The translations under genes and the position numbers were made by a program. DNA of 64,000 nt. Source: Seonamhaeicola sp. Its GTDB lineage: Bacteria > Bacteroidota > Bacteroidia > Flavobacteriales > Flavobacteriaceae. The stretch is taken from positions 186,001-250,000 of the forward strand of contig NZ_JANQJQ010000016.1 in assembly GCF_028281565.1 (NCBI RefSeq), in the 5' to 3' direction. The notes under the pieces are model-generated. The model ran no database searches. It was not told the origin of the DNA and saw only the letters and a program-made list of their open reading frames with translations. This document shows, in pieces, positions 1 to 8,707 of the stretch; the first letter of the stretch is position 1; the number at the start of each line of letters is the position of its first letter.

Positions 1-1420
1 TATCCTGTTTAATGTTTTGAATAGTGTCAACTACTTCTTTTTCACTTTTCCACTTGGCATTGATCTCATTCCTGGCCTCTTTTAAATTGGCCAGATCGGC
101 TCTTAGTGATTTTAACTTGTTCTCATCTTTTTCACGCTTAATAGCTTCAATTTCAATCTCTAATTGCATGATCTTTCTATCCAGAACGTCTAACTCTTCG
201 GGTTTGGAATTGATCTCCATTCTAAGTTTGGAAGCGGCTTCGTCCATTAAATCGATAGCCTTATCCGGCAAAAAACGATTCGTTATATAGCGGGTAGATA
301 GCTCTACGGCTCCGATGATAGCTTCATCTTTTATACGTACTTTATGATGGGTCTCGTATTTTTCTTTAATACCCCGCAGGATAGAAATAGCACTCTCCGT
401 ATCCGGTTCGTCCACCATGACCTTTTGAAAACGACGTTCTAAGGCTTTATCCTTTTCAAAATATTTTTGATATTCATCAAGTGTAGTGGCTCCAATAGCT
501 CTTAATTCGCCTCTGGCCAAAGCCGGTTTCAATATATTGGCAGCATCCATGGCACCTTGTCCGCCACCGGCTCCTACAAGTGTGTGGATTTCATCAATAA
601 ACAGGACAATGTCCCCATCACTGGTTGTTACCTCTTTGATAACCGCTTTTAGACGTTCCTCAAATTCCCCTTTGTACTTGGCACCGGCAATTAAGGCCCC
701 CATATCTAGAGCAAAGATTTGCTTGTCTCTAAGATTTTCAGGGATGTCCCCATCAATAATTCTATGAGCCAAACCTTCGGCAATAGCTGTTTTACCGGTT
801 CCGGGCTCACCAACCAGTATCGGGTTATTCTTAGTTCTACGGGATAAGATCTGAAGTATTCTTCGAATCTCTTCATCACGGCCAATAACTGGGTCCAGTT
901 TGCCGTCCTTCGCTAATTGATTCAGGTTTTTGGCATATTTACTAAGTGCATTATAAGTATCTTCCTGGCTTTGAGAGGTGACCCTGTCTCCTTTGCGCAA
1001 TTCCTCTATACTGGCAGTTAACCCTTTTTCAGTAACCCCCTGGTCCTTCAGCATTTGGGCTATTTTGCTTTTCGATTTAAAAACAGCAATGATGAGGTGC
1101 TCTACAGATACGTAGTCATCTTTCATTTTTTTAGCAATGATTGCTGCTTCATTTAATGCTTTACCCGCTTCCCTGGACAACATTAATTCACTGCCGGAAA
1201 CTTTTGAAAAACTTTCCAGTTGTTTACCTAAAGCTTGCTGAAGTATGGAAACATTTACATTAAGTTTCTTTAAAATAAAGGGCAATACATTTTCATCAAC
1301 TTCAAAAATGCCTTTGAAAATATGTTCGTTCTCTATTTGTTGATGGCCATAACCTTGCGCTATTTGTTGCGCCTGTTGTATGGCCTCCTGTGATTTTATA
1401 GTATAATTATTAAAGTTCAT
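1..1420 (-). CDS. clpB: ATP-dependent disaggregase ClpB, N-terminal part (runs off window start)
   Basis: Read on the minus strand from an ATG at 1420, the protein begins MNFNNYTIKSQEAIQQAQQ and runs off the window edge, so about 473 residues are visible. They contain the Clp N-domain (about 1-150), the first AAA+ module with Walker A GEPGTGKT near residue 205 and a Walker B-type FIDEIH near 274, and the start of the charged middle coiled coil (LDRKIMQLEIEIEAIKRE, from about 400). The coiled coil after NBD1 distinguishes ClpB from ClpA. ClpB is a hexameric cytoplasmic chaperone that works with DnaK to dissolve heat-aggregated proteins. The second AAA+ module should lie before position 1. It is divergent from ytxJ. 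No heat-shock operator was recognised upstream. Confidence 0.97.
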   Translation of the reverse strand, partial: MNFNNYTIKSQEAIQQAQQIAQGYGHQQIENEHIFKGIFEVDENVLPFILKKLNVNVSILQQALGKQLESFSKVSGSELMLSREAGKALNEAAIIAKKMKDDYVSVEHLIIAVFKSKSKIAQMLKDQGVTEKGLTASIEELRKGDRVTSQSQEDTYNALSKYAKNLNQLAKDGKLDPVIGRDEEIRRILQILSRRTKNNPILVGEPGTGKTAIAEGLAHRIIDGDIPENLRDKQIFALDMGALIAGAKYKGEFEERLKAVIKEVTTSDGDIVLFIDEIHTLVGAGGGQGAMDAANILKPALARGELRAIGATTLDEYQKYFEKDKALERRFQKVMVDEPDTESAISILRGIKEKYETHHKVRIKDEAIIGAVELSTRYITNRFLPDKAIDLMDEAASKLRMEINSKPEELDVLDRKIMQLEIEIEAIKREKDENKLKSLRADLANLKEARNEINAKWKSEKEVVDTIQNIKQD

Positions 1421-1571
1421 AGCGTTAAATTTGTTTTCTTTACAACCACACTTGGTCAATAATCTTACCAATGGTTATAGTCGGACAAAATGTCGTCTAA
1501 ACCTTGTGTTTGTATGACTTTTCGTCAGTTTGTAAGATTTTAAAAAGTTAACGACTTATATGCTAAAAATG

Positions 1572-1618
1572 TGGATTCCTGCCAAAGTCTATCTTGAGCG
1601 AAGCCGAAAGGCAGGAAT
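1572..1618. repeat. Palindromic interspersed repeat (REP-like)
   Basis: ATTCCTGCC at 1575-1583 is the exact reverse complement of GGCAGGAAT at 1610-1618, giving a 9-bp stem with a 26-nt loop. TGGATTCCTGCC at 1572-1583 recurs inverted at 11631-11642 in this window. Both lie outside genes, as expected of the short dispersed palindromes common in Flavobacteriaceae. This copy sits just ahead of ytxJ, where an in-frame reading through it would create a false N-terminus. Confidence 0.6.
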
Positions 1619-1637
1619 GACAAAATTGTTATTGAAT

Positions 1638-2024
1638 ATGGGGTTATTAAACAGATTATTCGGAAGTAATGAACCAAAAGAAGAAAAAGTGCTTCCCTGG
1701 ATTCCTTTAAAGGAATTATCACAATTAGACTTTATAGAAAAAAAATCAGAACATAGGACACAAGTCATTTTTAAACATTCTACCCGTTGCGGTATTAGCG
1801 GAATGGTCATCAATCAATTTATTGATGCCTATAATTTTACTGAAAAAGATCTGGATTTATACTTATTAGATATTTTAAGTCATAGGGAAGTATCCAATGA
1901 AGTAGGTTATAAGTTCCAGGTTATGCATGAATCCCCGCAGCTCCTAGTCATTAAAAATGGGGAAGTAGTGGCGCATGCTTCACATGGACAGATCACTGCC
2001 ATAGATTTGGAAAGGTTTGTCTAG
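1638..2024 (+). CDS. ytxJ: Bacillithiol-system redox-active protein YtxJ
   Basis: This 128-residue protein belongs to the thioredoxin-fold YtxJ (DUF2847) family, which is associated with bacillithiol metabolism and is proposed to be a monothiol bacilliredoxin. The family motif is visible as HSTRCGISGMVINQF, with one Cys where thioredoxin has CxxC, followed by a segment with YLLDILSHREVSNEV and a C-terminal HASHGQITAIDLERF. I chose the ATG at 1638 (MGLLNRLFG). An in-frame ATG at 1560 would translate straight through the palindromic repeat at 1572-1618 and adds nothing conserved. It is a single gene on the plus strand. A cytoplasmic disulfide-reducing role is family knowledge, not something the sequence proves. 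Confidence 0.9.
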   Translation: MGLLNRLFGSNEPKEEKVLPWIPLKELSQLDFIEKKSEHRTQVIFKHSTRCGISGMVINQFIDAYNFTEKDLDLYLLDILSHREVSNEVGYKFQVMHESPQLLVIKNGEVVAHASHGQITAIDLERFV

Positions 2025-2160
2025 TTCGATTACTTCACGTTATTGATAAACCTTAATAATTAACGCGGTATTTTGGGTGGCGTTAAAGGGTTTCAGTATA
2101 TTTTTGTCTTAAATTTTGGTTAAGTGCAATAGAAATGAAGGAAAAGTAGTCTTTCCGTAC

Positions 2161-2168
2161 TATATTTG
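2161..2168 (+). promoter_or_regulatory. Bacteroidota -7 box for the sugar dehydrogenase gene
   Basis: TATATTTG matches TAnnTTTG, the -7 element recognised by the Bacteroidota housekeeping sigma factor. Transcription would begin near 2175, which places the TTG at 2174 outside the usable message and supports the ATG at 2195 as the start. No clear -33 box is seen. Confidence 0.5.
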
Positions 2169-2194
2169 CTAATTTGGTCAGATACAAAGATTAT

Positions 2195-3841
2195 ATGAAA
2201 CTTAAGGTATTTAAGCTACTTCTTTTTTCTTCATTCGTGCTGATTTGTTGTATTTGTGCATTCTTTTTTGGCTTTCTTGTGTCTGAGGATAATATGAGAG
2301 GTCATTCGAAGATCAGAAGTTTGCTAAAAGGTTCTGAGATAGATGATGATATAGTAATGACATCCATATTTACCGAATTAGAAGCTGTATCGGTTTCAAT
2401 TCCAATAAATAGAGCCGGAGAAGGAGGCGCCATGACTTCTTTTAAAAATGAGCTGGTTGTGATCACACATGAAGGCCGCATTTTTTTGGTAAATGAATCA
2501 GGCTTTAAAGAAACAGCAATTTTAGCTCCCGATAATGGCTTTGGGGCTTATAAAAAAGCCGCTTTATCTGATAAGTTTAAGGATCTAACTCATGTCTTTA
2601 CCTGGTTTAGGTATAATGATATTCTTTATTATTTTGAGAATGATCATGATTATCTAGTCTTATCCTATACGGAGTGGCTCGCTGATGACGAATGTTATGG
2701 AACTGCCATTGCCAGGCTTAAATTACCAGCAAACACGAATTCTTTACTGGACGTTAAAATAGAACCAACTGATTGGGACATTGTATACCGAACACAACCT
2801 TGTTTGAATCTTAAATCGGAATACAGGGCTATGGAAGGCCATATGGCAGGCGGAAGAATGGCACTCTATTCAGGCCATAAGATAGTACTTGGGAATGGCG
2901 ATTATCATTGGGATGGGGTGTATGCCCCGGAGTCTTATGCTCAGGTAAAAGATAATGATTATGGCAAAGTTTTAGAAATCGATTTAGATTCAGGAACCTC
3001 TAAACATTTGTCATTAGGAAATCGAAATATGCAAGGTGTTATGGTAGATGATTTAGGTCAAATTTGGGTGGCCGAACACGGTGTGCGGGGAGGAGATGAG
3101 CTTAACTTAATTGAAAACAACCAGAACTATGGATGGCCTAATGAGACTTTGGGTACAACTTATGACAACCAGCCCTGGCCAATGAGTAGTAGCTATGGCA
3201 GGCATGAGGAATATGTGGCTCCTGCGTATGCCTGGATTCCTTCGATAGCGGTTTCAGGCATAACTCAAATCAATGATTTTCATCCTGCCTGGGACGGTGA
3301 TTTGTTAGTGTCTACACTCAGGACCCAAAAAATATTTCGAATCCGTATCAAAGGTAAAAGAGTTTTGTTTGCTGAGCCAATCGATGTAGGTGAAAGGGTG
3401 CGATATGTTCATCAACACAATGATGGTAAAATCGTGTTATGGACAGATAGTAAAAAAGTACAATTTATCGCTCCTGCAGACAACCAAAATATTAAGGATG
3501 TGTTAGAAGATTTTTGTACGGAACAAAAATTGGATAATAGTCAGAAGCATAAGTTTTTGTCTTCTGTAAACAGATGTATGGAGTGTCATGAATTCAACAA
3601 TTATAATCACGAAAAAGCCCCGGGTTTGGAAGGTATTTATAATAGGGGCATTGCTACCACAGGATATAAAAATTATTCACAGGGCCTGCATTCTAAAGGG
3701 GGTAAATGGACCCGGGAGAACTTAAAAGCCTATTTGAAAGACCCGCAAGCTTTTGCTCCGGGAACTTCTATGCCAGATCAGGGGCTGGAAGATTCAGAAG
3801 CACTGAAAAGCCTAATAGACTTTCTGGAAAAGTTAAAATAA
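2195..3841 (+). CDS. PQQ-type sugar dehydrogenase fused to cytochrome c
   Basis: The 548-residue protein starts with a membrane-anchoring or signal segment (KLLLFSSFVLICCICAFFF). The middle (about 90-440) is a six-bladed beta-propeller of the glucose/sorbosone dehydrogenase type, with the typical VAEHGVRGGDELNLI and NYGWP motifs. The last 90 residues are a class I cytochrome c domain with heme motif CMECH and a likely distal methionine in GTSMP. Family members oxidise aldoses in the periplasm using PQQ and pass electrons to the heme. The sugar oxidised here cannot be told from sequence. I preferred the ATG at 2195 over a TTG seven codons upstream because of the -7 box at 2161-2168. It is followed on the same strand by a small cyclotransferase-like gene. 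Confidence 0.85.
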   Translation: MKLKVFKLLLFSSFVLICCICAFFFGFLVSEDNMRGHSKIRSLLKGSEIDDDIVMTSIFTELEAVSVSIPINRAGEGGAMTSFKNELVVITHEGRIFLVNESGFKETAILAPDNGFGAYKKAALSDKFKDLTHVFTWFRYNDILYYFENDHDYLVLSYTEWLADDECYGTAIARLKLPANTNSLLDVKIEPTDWDIVYRTQPCLNLKSEYRAMEGHMAGGRMALYSGHKIVLGNGDYHWDGVYAPESYAQVKDNDYGKVLEIDLDSGTSKHLSLGNRNMQGVMVDDLGQIWVAEHGVRGGDELNLIENNQNYGWPNETLGTTYDNQPWPMSSSYGRHEEYVAPAYAWIPSIAVSGITQINDFHPAWDGDLLVSTLRTQKIFRIRIKGKRVLFAEPIDVGERVRYVHQHNDGKIVLWTDSKKVQFIAPADNQNIKDVLEDFCTEQKLDNSQKHKFLSSVNRCMECHEFNNYNHEKAPGLEGIYNRGIATTGYKNYSQGLHSKGGKWTRENLKAYLKDPQAFAPGTSMPDQGLEDSEALKSLIDFLEKLK

Positions 3842-3859
3842 TCTACATTTATTCTACAA

Positions 3860-4255
3860 TTGAGCTCTAACTATCTTTTCGTTTACGGTACACTGCAGAA
3901 AGAATCGGATAATGAAATGTCCGGGTTTTTAACGCAATATGCAAAAAACATTGAGGAAGGGTATTTTTTAGGTCGGCTTTATCAAATTTCATGGTTTCCG
4001 GGAGCCGTTTTTACCGGTGTTGCTTCAGAAAAAGTATTTGGTACCGTCTTTCAGGTGCAGCATATGAGTTTAGTGCTAAAGACGCTGGATGCCTATGAAG
4101 GTTTTGATGAAAAACGTTTGGAGTCTAGTCTATTTGTGAGACAATTGATAACGGTTTATTTGGAAAATAACCGCCCATTAAAAGCCTGGGTGTATCTATA
4201 TAACCAAACTGTGAAAGGTAAAAGGCGTATTGATTCCGGATATTTTATAGAGTAG
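3860..4255 (+). CDS. Gamma-glutamylcyclotransferase-like (AIG2/GGCT) protein
   Basis: This 131-residue cytoplasmic protein opens with NYLFVYGTLQKESDNE; the YGTL loop is the signature of the GGCT/AIG2-like fold. A conserved acidic residue is expected in the LDAYEGFDE segment and is present there. Relatives remove pyroglutamate from gamma-glutamyl dipeptides or amines; the exact substrate is unknown. The only start that keeps the YGTL strand is a TTG at 3860, 18 bp after the upstream stop codon, so it may be co-transcribed with the dehydrogenase. Confidence 0.8.
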   Translation: MSSNYLFVYGTLQKESDNEMSGFLTQYAKNIEEGYFLGRLYQISWFPGAVFTGVASEKVFGTVFQVQHMSLVLKTLDAYEGFDEKRLESSLFVRQLITVYLENNRPLKAWVYLYNQTVKGKRRIDSGYFIE

Positions 4256-4347
4256 TTCAGGTTAAAGCTAAATACTTACTTAGATATTCTTCGCTATATA
4301 TTTATTGATTATTTAGTCGTATATTTCAAATATTATTAATTGTAAAT

Positions 4348-5178
4348 ATGCGTTTTTCAAAATATATCCTCTTACTGGTTGCTTCCGTTTTTCTTTCTCA
4401 ATGTGCTAAATCTAAAAAAAATCCTGAGAAAAAGTTTAATACATTAGTTTGGTCAGATGAATTTGATGGCTCAGGTATTATCGATACCACTAAATGGTTT
4501 CATCAGACCCAATTACCTGCTGGAGGCGATTGGTACGGCGGCTTAATAAATCATTATACCGATAGAATAGAAAACACCTTTCTAAAGGACGGGTTTTTAA
4601 ATATTGTAGCCAGAAAGGAGGTTTTTAGTGATCAGGGCGAAATTAAAGAATATACATCGGCCCGACTAAACTCTAAATTTGCATTTACTTACGGAAGGGT
4701 AGAAGTACGGGCAAAGCTGCCTATGGGTGTAGGTACATGGCCTGCTATATGGATGCTTAACAAGAATATAGACGAACCCGGAGCTTATTGGGAAAAGCAA
4801 GGGTACGGCACTACTTATTGGCCGGTTTGCGGTGAAATTGATATCCTGGAACATTGGGGAAAAAGACAAAATTATGTTCAAAGTGCCGTCCATACAGCAT
4901 CTAGTGCCGGAGATGATGTGATTAATTTAGGAGGCAAGGTTTTAGATAATGTCTCAAAACAATTTCATACCTATAGCCTGGAATGGGACGAAGACAAAAT
5001 GGTATTTAGCGTTGATGGCCTGGTTCACTATACATATAATCCTGAGGTGAAAAATTCTGATACCTGGCCATTTACTTCGGACCAATATTTATTGCTCAAC
5101 ATTGCAATTGAACCTGATATAGAGGCTTCTTTTAAAGAAAGCGCTATGATTGTAGATTATGTTAGAGTTTATCAGTAG
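4348..5178 (+). CDS. GH16 beta-glucanase (laminarinase-like) lipoprotein
   Basis: The 276-residue protein has a lipoprotein signal ending LLVASVFLSQC (lipid Cys19) and a single GH16 jelly-roll. The catalytic motif is GEIDILEHWG, giving nucleophile Glu163, Asp165 and acid/base Glu168 in the ExDxxE form of the GH16 beta-bulge. The flanking motifs (LVWSDEFDG near 33, YTSARLNSKFAFTYGRVEVRAK near 102, GTWPAIWMLN near 129) resemble laminarinase-type beta-1,3-glucanases more than agarases or carrageenases. It probably acts at the cell surface on beta-glucan. It stands alone without SusC/SusD and is only 6 bp from the mltF-like gene downstream, which suggests shared transcription. Confidence 0.88.
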   Translation: MRFSKYILLLVASVFLSQCAKSKKNPEKKFNTLVWSDEFDGSGIIDTTKWFHQTQLPAGGDWYGGLINHYTDRIENTFLKDGFLNIVARKEVFSDQGEIKEYTSARLNSKFAFTYGRVEVRAKLPMGVGTWPAIWMLNKNIDEPGAYWEKQGYGTTYWPVCGEIDILEHWGKRQNYVQSAVHTASSAGDDVINLGGKVLDNVSKQFHTYSLEWDEDKMVFSVDGLVHYTYNPEVKNSDTWPFTSDQYLLLNIAIEPDIEASFKESAMIVDYVRVYQ

Positions 5179-5184
5179 GGTTTA

Positions 5185-6630
5185 ATGAAAACAGGGGCTG
5201 TTTCCAATACATATTCAAAGCTGTTTTACATAGTTTTAATTCTTTTTTTTGCATGTGAAAAGGAATTGGAGCAAAGTGAGGAAGTAGTTCTTTTTGAAGA
5301 AACGCGGGATTTAAATCAGATCAAGGCTTCCGGAACATTAAAAGCACTTACCGTTTATAGCGGCACCACGTATTACTTATACAAAGGACGTCCGATGGGT
5401 TATGAATTTGAGTTACTTGAAAGATTTGCCAGGTATCTGGAGGTTGATTTAAAAATGATCGTTGTCAATAACCTAGATGAACTCTTTGAAAAATTGAATA
5501 GTGGTGAAGGCGATATTATAGCACATGGGTTAACTGTTACATCCAATAGAAAAGAAGCCGTTTCTTTCACGGATCATTTGTATTTAACCAAACAAGTTTT
5601 AGTACAAAAAAAGCCTGATAACTGGAGAAGCTTAAGTTGGGGTAAACTAAAAAAGTCACTTGTTCACGATCCAATTGATTTATTGGGAGATACCATTTCA
5701 GTCCGGAATATGACTTCTTATAAAGAACGGGTAAATAATTTATCCGAAGAATTGGGAGGCACCATACATATTGACGTCCTGCCCGGAGAGTTATCTACGG
5801 ACGAGATCATAGAAAAAGTTGTGAATGGTGACATTAAATACACTATTGCAGATAATAATATTGCAAATATCATGTCTACATATTATCCGGTTTTAGATGT
5901 AAAAGTTCCCGTAAGCTTTTCTCAGCGAATTGCCTGGGCTACCAGACATGATTCCGAAGATCTATTAAATGCCGTAAACGATTGGTTAAATCAAATAAAA
6001 AGAAAGGCAGATTTTAACGTTATCTATAACAAGTATTTTAAGAATAAAAAATATTTCAGAAGGCGTGTAAAAAGCAATTTCTATAGTTTAAACAAGCAGC
6101 AAATCAGCCCTTATGACGATTTGATCAAGACATATTCAAAATCTATAAATTGGGATTGGCGGCTTGTAGCATCCCAGGTTTATCAGGAATCCAAATTTGA
6201 TCCCAGGGTAAGTTCCTGGGCCAAAGCTTCGGGATTAATGCAATTAATGCCCAATACTGCCAAAGAACTTGGGGTAACCAATAGATCAGACCCCGAACAA
6301 AGTATACGGGGAGGAACAAAATACTTAAAGCAAATATGGAAGAATTTTGAGTCTGTTACTGATTCTATTCAACGCATTAAATTTACTATGGCCTCTTATA
6401 ACTGTGGGCAGTACCATGTTTTTGATGCTCAAAAATTAGCAGCTATTGAGGGACTGGACAAAAATGTATGGGATGATAATGTGGAAAACATCATATTAAA
6501 ATTAAGTCAACCGGAATATTATAACCACCCCGGCGTTAAGTACGGGTATGTGAGAGGTCTGGAACCTTATAATTATGTGAAGCAAATTTTTGAAAGATAT
6601 CAACACTATATTCAATTTGTCAGCGAATAG
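5185..6630 (+). CDS. mltF: Membrane-bound lytic murein transglycosylase F-like lipoprotein
   Basis: The 481-residue protein has a lipoprotein-type N-terminus (FYIVLILFFAC, Cys24). Residues about 45-290 form a periplasmic solute-binding-protein-like domain (SGTLKALTVYSGTTYYLYKG, then GYEFELLERFA), and residues about 305-470 form a GH23 lytic transglycosylase domain. The catalytic glutamate is in SQVYQESKFDP (near residue 335), followed by the family motifs ASGLMQLMP and MASYNCGQ. MltF enzymes cleave peptidoglycan glycan strands to 1,6-anhydro-muropeptides, with the N-terminal domain as regulator. It follows the GH16 gene by 6 bp and precedes a small NTF2-like lipoprotein by 18 bp. Confidence 0.92.
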   Translation: MKTGAVSNTYSKLFYIVLILFFACEKELEQSEEVVLFEETRDLNQIKASGTLKALTVYSGTTYYLYKGRPMGYEFELLERFARYLEVDLKMIVVNNLDELFEKLNSGEGDIIAHGLTVTSNRKEAVSFTDHLYLTKQVLVQKKPDNWRSLSWGKLKKSLVHDPIDLLGDTISVRNMTSYKERVNNLSEELGGTIHIDVLPGELSTDEIIEKVVNGDIKYTIADNNIANIMSTYYPVLDVKVPVSFSQRIAWATRHDSEDLLNAVNDWLNQIKRKADFNVIYNKYFKNKKYFRRRVKSNFYSLNKQQISPYDDLIKTYSKSINWDWRLVASQVYQESKFDPRVSSWAKASGLMQLMPNTAKELGVTNRSDPEQSIRGGTKYLKQIWKNFESVTDSIQRIKFTMASYNCGQYHVFDAQKLAAIEGLDKNVWDDNVENIILKLSQPEYYNHPGVKYGYVRGLEPYNYVKQIFERYQHYIQFVSE

Positions 6631-6648
6631 TTTTAAAAAACATTTAAA

Positions 6649-7134
6649 ATGAAGCGGTTTATAATTAGTAAAGTTTGTATTTGTATGCTTTTTATTTCGG
6701 CAAACGGATGTCTTGACAGTGTTTCGAATAAAGAGGCGCGGTTGATGAAAGAAAAAATGGCCCTGGTATTTAGGGTATCAGAATTCAATGAGGCTTTTAA
6801 GCATTGTGATATTGCAACATTAGAATCCATGTTGACAGAGCATTATAAACATACCAATGGCACGTCAAAACCGATAAATAAATCGGATTGGCTGGGTTAT
6901 TTAGAGCACAGGAAAGAAAGTATTGATAAAGGAGAACTGGTTGTTACTTCTTATGAGATGAAAGAACCTAGCTATGAATTATTTGGCGATACCGCTATAT
7001 TAACGGCAAGAATCGTTGTTTCTTCAGTCCTTAACGGTGAAACTCAAAATAATGAATACAGAGTCACTAACATTTGGGTGAAGGAAGACGGCTTATGGAA
7101 ACGTGCCGGTTTTCACGACGGAAAAATTAAGTAA
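6649..7134 (+). CDS. NTF2-like (SnoaL/DUF4440-type) secreted protein
   Basis: The 161-residue protein has a signal-like N-terminus with a possible lipobox at SANGC. The body is a single NTF2-fold domain, shown by the pattern FNEAFKHCDIATLESMLTEHYKHTNG, the central TAILTARIVVSS strand and the C-terminal RVTNIWVKEDGLWKRAGFH. Such domains bind small molecules or act as orphan enzymes, and no function can be assigned. It is the last gene of the plus-strand run and ends at a strong bidirectional terminator. Confidence 0.75.
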   Translation: MKRFIISKVCICMLFISANGCLDSVSNKEARLMKEKMALVFRVSEFNEAFKHCDIATLESMLTEHYKHTNGTSKPINKSDWLGYLEHRKESIDKGELVVTSYEMKEPSYELFGDTAILTARIVVSSVLNGETQNNEYRVTNIWVKEDGLWKRAGFHDGKIK

Positions 7135-7140
7135 ACAAAA

Positions 7141-7165
7141 AAAACGCCCAACCGGGCGTTTTCAA
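7141..7165. terminator. Bidirectional rho-independent terminator
   Basis: AAAACGCCC (7141-7149) and GGGCGTTTT (7154-7162) form a perfect 9-bp stem with an AACC loop, with A and T tracts on either side. It lies between the convergent genes ending at 7134 and 7168 and can serve both. Confidence 0.9.
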
Positions 7166-7167
7166 TT

Positions 7168-8355
7168 TTACATTCCCGCTATAGAAGTAGAATAGGAATT
7201 AATAATCTGTTTTAACTGCATCTTTAAATCCTCACCCGTATCATAGATCATTTGTTCTTCAGTCGGAAAAGGAACAGATCGACGTTCTAAAAAAGGTATT
7301 AAATCGCTTTCCAACGCTCTTCTATCACCTCTGTAAGTAGCATAAATATGTTCAAATATAAATTCGCTACTTAAAGGAAACGCATCAATTAATTGATTGT
7401 TTCTTAAATCAATATATTCTACATTTCCAGTTATTTGAGAAGCTTTAAATTGTGTGAATTCATAATAGGCACAGCGTACTGTTTTCATTTTGTCAACTTG
7501 AATGGCATTTCCCAAACTGTCCTTTACTACTTTTCCATTTTCAACTAAATCTTTTTTACCATCCACAATTTGTTTTTCCTTAATGATTTGACGTTCCTTA
7601 ATTTGCTCTGGAGAAATATTAATGCCTCTAAAGTTAACTTTCATGTTGAAATCATAATTCAAGTTCTCCTCGGCAATACTATGAAATTGCAGCCAAAAGC
7701 TGTTTATGCCATAACTACTAAAGTTTAGTAGGTCGTTTTCTAAACGTGTTGGTATAATTTTGCCAGAATCGTTAATCATATCTACAAGTACGAAATCGGT
7801 ACCTTTTTGATGAGCAACGGCCATTAGAGTTCTGGTGTCCCTATAATTAGGGTTTATGTTTTCAATTTCTTGCAGCTGATTGTAGGCCGTCCTAATATCC
7901 AATTTATTGGTTGAGTTCAAAAGGGCTTGGGCATTCTTATACAATTGTAAGGATGCTCCATTTTTATAGTGGATCAACTCATCTGAATAATCATTAAAAT
8001 TGAAGTTGATATTCCTTCCTTTGATTTGTAAAGGTAATAAGGGCTTAATGGCTTCCTGACGATTATCTAAACTAACATATCCATTGAAAATTCTTAAATA
8101 ATTTTCAGGATTGTTATCCTTTTTTAGCAGGTTGATATCATTTAGGTCTCTATCTACAGCTTTGTAATAAGCCTCTTCCAGTAGCATGATAATATCGGCT
8201 TTCCCTTTTCGGTCTTTATTAATACTTAATTTCCCAATAGCATCATTAATGGCGCGATCGTAATTGCCATAGCTTATGGTTTTTTCCATTTGTCTTCTCG
8301 TACTGCAAGACAACAGAAACACAAAAAGTAATGAAGTAAGTAGTATTTTTTTCAT
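7168..8355 (-). CDS. Hypothetical lipoprotein with helical-repeat character
   Basis: This 395-residue protein has a clear lipobox (LLFVFLLSC). The first half is helical and TPR-like in spacing (SYGNYDRAINDAIGKL, then LYKNAQALLNSTNKLDIRTAYNQLQEIENINPNYRDTR split over two helices). A charged middle segment rich in Lys, Glu and Gln (about 250-280) follows, then a C-terminal region with HIYATYRGDRRALESD. It is probably periplasm-facing and envelope-associated. I do not recognise a named family beyond the general class of Flavobacteriia TPR-like lipoproteins. It is a single gene, converging with the NTF2-like gene. Confidence 0.7.
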   Translation of the reverse strand: MKKILLTSLLFVFLLSCSTRRQMEKTISYGNYDRAINDAIGKLSINKDRKGKADIIMLLEEAYYKAVDRDLNDINLLKKDNNPENYLRIFNGYVSLDNRQEAIKPLLPLQIKGRNINFNFNDYSDELIHYKNGASLQLYKNAQALLNSTNKLDIRTAYNQLQEIENINPNYRDTRTLMAVAHQKGTDFVLVDMINDSGKIIPTRLENDLLNFSSYGINSFWLQFHSIAEENLNYDFNMKVNFRGINISPEQIKERQIIKEKQIVDGKKDLVENGKVVKDSLGNAIQVDKMKTVRCAYYEFTQFKASQITGNVEYIDLRNNQLIDAFPLSSEFIFEHIYATYRGDRRALESDLIPFLERRSVPFPTEEQMIYDTGEDLKMQLKQIINSYSTSIAGM

Positions 8356-8707
8356 GGGTAAATGTTTTGGTTTATAAAGGGCACTAATTCAATAGTGGTG
8401 CCAAAATAATCAAAACTTAGATAAAATACCAATAAATCCGATGAAATGAAAAAATAAAATGCTATTTGAAAGTTTTATATTACTTTTTGGTGTAGATTGG
8501 AAGTAACCCCTTCCAAGAAGGAGCAAGGAAAGGACTAATTAATAAACTCCTCCATAGAGCTACGCTCGATATCTTAAGTGAAACTTAAGGGGTAATGACA
8601 CCCCTATGATCCCCTCAAAGGAATATTGGAGTGGTCACAGCTTTGCAATTTTGCGTCTTTGCTCCTTGGCGAGAAAGAAAAAAACCTCGAAGGAGAAATT
8701 TTAATAC
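8356..8707. repeat. Gene-free spacer with decayed repeat sequence
   Basis: No coding capacity is seen in these 350 bases. The spacer holds a small inverted repeat, AGGGGT (8588-8593) with ACCCCT (8600-8605), and a tract around 8645-8685 reading GCGTCTTTGCTCCTTGGCGA. That tract resembles a dispersed sequence widespread in Bacteroidota genomes. The segment from 8390 towards 8356 probably carries the promoter of the lipoprotein gene, but no clean -7 box was found. Confidence 0.4.
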
